Of a stretch of 64,000 bases of DNA, positions 60,023-64,000 are shown in pieces. Both the position numbers and the translations under genes were made by a program. Source of the DNA: SZUA-365 sp049663345 (GTDB lineage: Bacteria; Bacteroidota; Ignavibacteria; SZUA-365); NCBI GenBank assembly GCA_049663345.1, contig JBATDG010000118.1:1-64000 (forward strand), read 5' to 3'. Under the pieces are notes generated by a model. That model was not told the origin of the DNA, did not search any database, and worked only from the letters and a program-made list of their open reading frames with translations. How positions within the stretch are numbered: the first letter of the stretch is position 1; each line of letters opens with the position of its first letter.

Positions 60023-63000
60023 ATGAAATCGAAGATCCGTACAGACGACGAAGTAACGCAGCTGATCCAAGCGCATGGCATCGCCGAGGCGGCGCCGGGC
60101 AGTCGGCAGCTGGAGTTCCGGGACCTGATGCGCTTCCGCATAAATAACATCCTTCTCGTTTCGAGTCTGTACGATTACTACACTCTCGTGGAAGACGGCC
60201 AGCTGACCGAAGCAATTTTCAACGAATACACTGAACTGAATCTGCATTATGCACCGAATCTGACCCGGGTCAACTCGGGTGAAGCGGCGCTTCGATTGCT
60301 CGAATCCCACGACTTCGATCTGGTCATATCAATGCTCCGTCTGGGCGATATGGATCTCGATTCATTCTGCGGCTCGGTGAAGCGGCAGCATCCTGACATC
60401 CCGCTGGTGCTGCTCTCTTTTCCATCGGCGGAATTTGAACTGTTCATGAAAACAGTTCACACGAGTAATTTCGACAATGTGTTCGTCTGGTCCGGCGACC
60501 GCAAGCTTTTCCTCGCTTTGATCAAATTATTCGAGGATCTGAAGAATGCTCCGGTGGATTGTCTTGAGTTCGGCGTACGCACCATCCTGCTGGTGGAGGA
60601 TTCTCCATGGTTCTATTCCTCATATCTGCCGCTGATGTATGCGGATGTGATTCAACAGGTGCAGGATCTGATTGAGGAAGGGAAAAATTTTGCCGATAAG
60701 CTGCTGCGGCAGCGTGCGCGTCCGAAGATATTTCTCGCACGTTCTCTCGACGAGGCTATGACTCTCTACCGGAAATACCGGCATACGATGCTCGGCATCA
60801 TTGCTGATATGACCTTCCCCGGTGCTGATGACGAGGCTGAACCCGCCGGTCTGAAACTCGCGCGCCTGGTTCGAGCCGATAACCCCGAACTCCCGATACT
60901 CGTGCAGTCATCCAATACCGAGCTTCGCTTCGAAGTCGAAAAAGAGGGAATGTCCTTCGTCGATAAGAATTCCCGTATGCTGCTGCAGTCGCTTAGCGAT
61001 TTCATGAAGGCGCATTTCGGTTTCGGCGATTTCGTTTTCCGTACCCCGGATGGCAGCGAGGTTACCCGCGCAAGGAATCTGCGTGAATTACGGGAGCGCC
61101 TCCATCTCATTCCTGATGCCTCTCTCAACTATCATGCCTCGCGCGATCATTTCAGCAACTGGCTGAAAGCGCGCACGCGCTTCGAACTCTCCCAACGGCT
61201 CAAGCCTGTCAAAGTCAGCCAGTTCGAGTCCATTGATGAGCTGCGTGCGTATCTGATCAATGCTATCAACGAACAACTTGTATTGGATCAGAAAGGCGTC
61301 ATTTCTGATTTCGCCAGAAGCGATTACGATTCGGAAGACACCTTTCTGCGAATCGGTTCCGGCTCGCTTGGCGGAAAAGGCCGCGGTCTCGCATTTACGG
61401 ACAACCTGCTTCGCAAATATCTGGAGCCTGATTATTTCCCCGGCACCCGTATTTCCATTCCCCGCACTATCGTGCTGGGCACGGATGTGTTCAGTGAATT
61501 CGTTGAACAAAATGATTTGCTTTCACTCGCGGTGCAGAACGTCTCGGATCAGGAAATACTCCGGGCATTTCTCCATGCTGATCTGCCGCCGACGATACTT
61601 GGTGATCTGCGTGCAATTCTCGAGAAGGCGCGATTCCCGATGGCCATTCGCTCATCATCGCTGCTTGAGGACGCGATGTACCAGCCCTTCGCCGGTATTT
61701 ATGCGACGGTGATGATTCCGAACAGCAGTCCCGACCTTTCTGTCCGTTTTCATAACCTGCTGCAGGCGATCAAATATGTTTTCGCCTCGACATATTTCCG
61801 GCAGGCGAAGAATTATATCGAGGCGACGTCCAACCGCATCGAAGAAGAAAAAATGGCGGTGATCATTCAGGAGATGGTTGGGACCCGGCACGGCAGGTAT
61901 TTCTATCCGCAGGTGTCCGGTGTCGCGCGCTCCTTCAACTACTATCCCTTCGGCAAGGCGACGCAGAAAGACGGCGTCGTAAATCTTGCGCTCGGTCTCG
62001 GACGCACCATCGTCGACGGCGGCACCAGCCTGCAATTCTCGCCTGCCCATCCTACAGTCTACCCTCAGTTCGGTACGACGAGGGATCTGTTTCATAATTC
62101 GCAGTTGAAGTACTTTGCGCTTGATCTGCAATCCGACATAATTCGTAAATATCCCCGGGAGGATCAGAATCTTGTGCAGCTGGATCTGAGAGATGCCGAG
62201 GAGCAAGGCACGCTGACGCATGTGGCGAGCACGTATTCAGGACAGGAAGATCGTCTGTACGAAGGAATCAGCCGCCCCGGCACACGTATTCTGACCTTCG
62301 CACCGATCTTGAAGTCGGAGATCATTCCTCTCAATCAGGTCATAAAGCTGCTGGTGAATATGTGCGAAACCGCCGTCAACGCACCGGTTGAAATAGAATT
62401 CGCAGTTCGACTCGGTCGCGATAAACCCCTGCCTGCGGAGTTCAGTTTTCTTCAGCTCCGTCCTATGGTGAAGCAGGAAGCGGGTACGAGTGTGGACATT
62501 CAGGCCATTCCGGCCGACGAACTATTGTTCCGCTGCGAGAAGGCGCTTGGAAACGGAATCGCACGCGTGCGCGATATCGTGTACATCAAACCAGAAAGCT
62601 TCGATGCGATGAAGACGCGGCTGATGGTGCAGGAGATCAGCACCATCAATCATGCGCTGCTTCGGGAGCGGCGATCGTACCTGCTTATCGGTCCAGGACG
62701 CTGGGGCAGCAGCGACCCGTCTCTCGGCATCCCCGTTTCGTTTTCCGACATCTCCGCCGCCCGTGCGATTGTTGAGACTACGCTGCCTAACATGATCATC
62801 GATCCGTCGCAGGGCTCGCATTTTTTCCAGAATCTTACTTCCTTCCGCATCAGCTACTTTACGCTGCGGCATTACAACGAAGAACATGCCATCGATTGGG
62901 ATTGGCTGGCAGGGCTCGAATGCGTCGAAGAAACTGCGCACACCCGGCATGTACGCACCGCCGAGGATATCAGGATTCTCGTCGATGGACACACAGGCAA

Positions 63001-63046
63001 CGGTGCCGTGCTCAAGCAAAGCGGCCTTCCCCTGGAATCCGAATGA
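60023..63046 (+). CDS. Tandem receiver/PPDK_N-type protein
   Basis: 1007 aa. Residues 41-180 form a receiver-like fold without the acidic pair (LLVSSL) and with Met104 where the phospho-Asp should be; residues 185-330 are a second receiver with Glu192-Asp193, phospho-Asp262 (IADMTFP) and Lys315, carrying a helical insert (210-235). Residues about 430-815 are a PPDK_N domain: GSGSLGGKGRGLAF, MAIRSSSLLEDAMYQPFAGIY, VIIQEMVGTRHG, and FLQLRPM. After it comes the same GPGRWGS (890)/GSHFFQ block as in its paralogue at 55307. No phospho-His or PEP-binding domain. Start at ATG 60023, 31 bases after gdh. Probably a response-regulated phosphotransfer protein. Confidence 0.8.
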   Translation: MKSKIRTDDEVTQLIQAHGIAEAAPGSRQLEFRDLMRFRINNILLVSSLYDYYTLVEDGQLTEAIFNEYTELNLHYAPNLTRVNSGEAALRLLESHDFDLVISMLRLGDMDLDSFCGSVKRQHPDIPLVLLSFPSAEFELFMKTVHTSNFDNVFVWSGDRKLFLALIKLFEDLKNAPVDCLEFGVRTILLVEDSPWFYSSYLPLMYADVIQQVQDLIEEGKNFADKLLRQRARPKIFLARSLDEAMTLYRKYRHTMLGIIADMTFPGADDEAEPAGLKLARLVRADNPELPILVQSSNTELRFEVEKEGMSFVDKNSRMLLQSLSDFMKAHFGFGDFVFRTPDGSEVTRARNLRELRERLHLIPDASLNYHASRDHFSNWLKARTRFELSQRLKPVKVSQFESIDELRAYLINAINEQLVLDQKGVISDFARSDYDSEDTFLRIGSGSLGGKGRGLAFTDNLLRKYLEPDYFPGTRISIPRTIVLGTDVFSEFVEQNDLLSLAVQNVSDQEILRAFLHADLPPTILGDLRAILEKARFPMAIRSSSLLEDAMYQPFAGIYATVMIPNSSPDLSVRFHNLLQAIKYVFASTYFRQAKNYIEATSNRIEEEKMAVIIQEMVGTRHGRYFYPQVSGVARSFNYYPFGKATQKDGVVNLALGLGRTIVDGGTSLQFSPAHPTVYPQFGTTRDLFHNSQLKYFALDLQSDIIRKYPREDQNLVQLDLRDAEEQGTLTHVASTYSGQEDRLYEGISRPGTRILTFAPILKSEIIPLNQVIKLLVNMCETAVNAPVEIEFAVRLGRDKPLPAEFSFLQLRPMVKQEAGTSVDIQAIPADELLFRCEKALGNGIARVRDIVYIKPESFDAMKTRLMVQEISTINHALLRERRSYLLIGPGRWGSSDPSLGIPVSFSDISAARAIVETTLPNMIIDPSQGSHFFQNLTSFRISYFTLRHYNEEHAIDWDWLAGLECVEETAHTRHVRTAEDIRILVDGHTGNGAVLKQSGLPLESE

Positions 63047-63089
63047 TAAGTATCGCCCTGGAGAATGATCCTTCTGGCTGCCAACGAAG

Positions 63090-63120
63090 AACGCCCCTCC
63101 GCGAGATGCGGAGGGGCGTT
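63090..63120. terminator. Strong bidirectional terminator
   Basis: A perfect 13-bp stem, AACGCCCCTCCGC with GCGGAGGGGCGTT, around loop GAGAT, with T after it. It lies between convergent genes (receiver/PPDK_N protein and second glutamate dehydrogenase). Confidence 0.92.
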
Positions 63121-63154
63121 TCGGTAACCAAAAGGTTATGAACGGAGCGGGAGT

Positions 63155-64000
63155 TTAGACCACGCCCTGAGCCATCATTGCATCGGCGACTTTCAGGAAG
63201 CCGGCAATGTTTGCGCCGTTGACGTAGTTGCCCGGTGATCCGTACATCTCGCCTGCGGTGACGCAGGACTGATGGATGTCTTTCATGATCTTGAACAGGT
63301 GACCATCGACTTCTTCGCGGGTCCAGGACATGCGAAGGGAATTCTGGCTCATCTCGAGACCGGAGACAGCGACACCACCGGCGTTCGCGGCTTTACCCGG
63401 ACCATAGAGGATGCCCTTCTCGATGAATAGATCCACTGCTTCCGGGGTGCTCGGCATGTTTGCGCCTTCGGAGACCAGGTAGCAGCCGTTTGCGAGCAGA
63501 GTCTTTGCGTCGTCGCCGTTGAGTTCGTTCTGTGTTGCACAGGGGAACGCGCAATCACAGGGAACACTCCACAGGCCAGTACCTTCGTAGTACTCAACGT
63601 TAGGATACTGCTCTGCGTATTCCTTGATGCGGCCGCGGCGGTTGTTCTTCAGGTCCATCACGAAATTCCATTTCTCACCACTGATACCATCCATATCGAC
63701 GATATAGCCTGCGGAATCGGAAAGCGTAACGGCCTTGCCGCCCAGCTGATTGATTTTCTCGACAGCATACTGCGCCACGTTTCCGGATCCGGAAACCACA
63801 CAGGTTTTTCCTTCGAGGGTCTGGTCGCGTGTGCCAAGCATGTTTGCTGCAAAGTACACCGCGCCGTATCCCGTTGCTTCCGGACGAATCAGGGAGCCGC
63901 CCCAGCTGAGGCCTTTGCCCGTGAGCACGCCTTCAAACGCGTTGCGCAGTTTTTTGTACTGGCCGAACATGAAGCCGATTTCACGACCGCCGACACCGAT
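63155..64000 (-). CDS. gdhA: NADP-type glutamate dehydrogenase, C-terminal part
   Basis: The gene continues beyond the right edge, so only the last 281 residues are seen. The frame is open to 64000 and reads IGVGGREIGFMFGQYKKLRNAFEGVLTGKGLSWGGSLIRPEATGYG, the hallmark of the 450-residue NADP-dependent hexameric family, then VVSGSGNVAQYAVEKI, NELNGDDAKTLLANGCYLVSEGANMP and NAGGVAVSGLEMSQN. Makes glutamate from 2-oxoglutarate and ammonium. Clearly a different subfamily from the 428-aa enzyme at 58705. Confidence 0.93.
   Translation of the reverse strand: MGVGGREIGFMFGQYKKLRNAFEGVLTGKGLSWGGSLIRPEATGYGAVYFAANMLGTRDQTLEGKTCVVSGSGNVAQYAVEKINQLGGKAVTLSDSAGYIVDMDGISGEKWNFVMDLKNNRRGRIKEYAEQYPNVEYYEGTGLWSVPCDCAFPCATQNELNGDDAKTLLANGCYLVSEGANMPSTPEAVDLFIEKGILYGPGKAANAGGVAVSGLEMSQNSLRMSWTREEVDGHLFKIMKDIHQSCVTAGEMYGSPGNYVNGANIAGFLKVADAMMAQGVV

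Overview
The window comes from a moderately GC-rich (mid-50s percent by eye) Gram-negative bacterium, most likely of the Bacteroidota/Chlorobiota/Ignavibacteria (FCB) assemblage. The evidence is two secreted proteins with type IX secretion C-terminal sorting domains (1149-3089, 20265-24539), many lipoproteins with lipoboxes, a TonB-dependent receptor with an N-terminal CarboxypepD_reg-like domain, an Omp85 barrel, LPS genes, RicT, a large pyruvate:ferredoxin oxidoreductase with a dihydroorotate-dehydrogenase-like partner, DUF2723, and a few promoters of the TTTG/TAnnTTTG type. The exact lineage is inference. No rRNA, tRNA, prophage or CRISPR array was recognised.

Layout. 1-3.1 kb: a fibronectin-type lipoprotein and a T9SS cargo protein. 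3.1-8.6 kb: a tightly packed operon of adenosine-specific kinase, GT9, GT2, MsbA-like ABC exporter and O-antigen ligase. 8.6-13.6 kb: a small Cys-rich protein, DUF2795, Omp85, DNA polymerase III delta-prime, RicT. 13.6-17.5 kb (minus strand): homogentisate dioxygenase, NADP-isocitrate dehydrogenase, a lipoprotein. 17.6-20 kb: MtgA and MntP, separated by a four-helix-bundle gene sitting between two inverted arrays of a 19-bp repeat. 20.2-30.2 kb: a 1424-residue T9SS protein, a SET-domain protein, DHOD-like protein and NifJ. 30.2-31.6 kb: a REP-associated tyrosine transposase (RAYT) between GC-rich palindromes. 31.7-38.9 kb: AspS, HutI, and a four-gene membrane operon ending in DUF2723. 39-41.3 kb (minus): STAS protein with two small partners, a YbjN-like protein with a histone-H1-like tail, PspA. 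41.5-48.7 kb: M28 peptidase, TonB receptor, EamA transporter, a CDF/ZIP metal pair. 48.9-55.2 kb: acyl-CoA synthetase, lipoprotein, M20 peptidase, endonuclease III, outer-membrane protein, phosphoesterase. 55.3-64 kb: two large paralogous pyruvate-phosphate-dikinase-like proteins around a glutamate dehydrogenase, then a second glutamate dehydrogenase running off the end.

The two most unusual things are: (1) the four-helix-bundle (23S-rRNA intervening-sequence protein family) gene enclosed by about 11 and about 16 units of inverted, homologous 19-bp repeats, which together could fold into one very long RNA stem with the gene in the loop; and (2) the pair of PPDK_N proteins, one GAF-like plus nucleotidyltransferase, one with tandem receiver domains (first degenerate, second intact). 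Both lack a recognisable phospho-histidine domain and share instead a block with GPGRWGS and G(T/S)HFFQ motifs. The intergenic spaces also hold at least three families of dispersed palindromic repeats, one of them probably mobilised by the RAYT.
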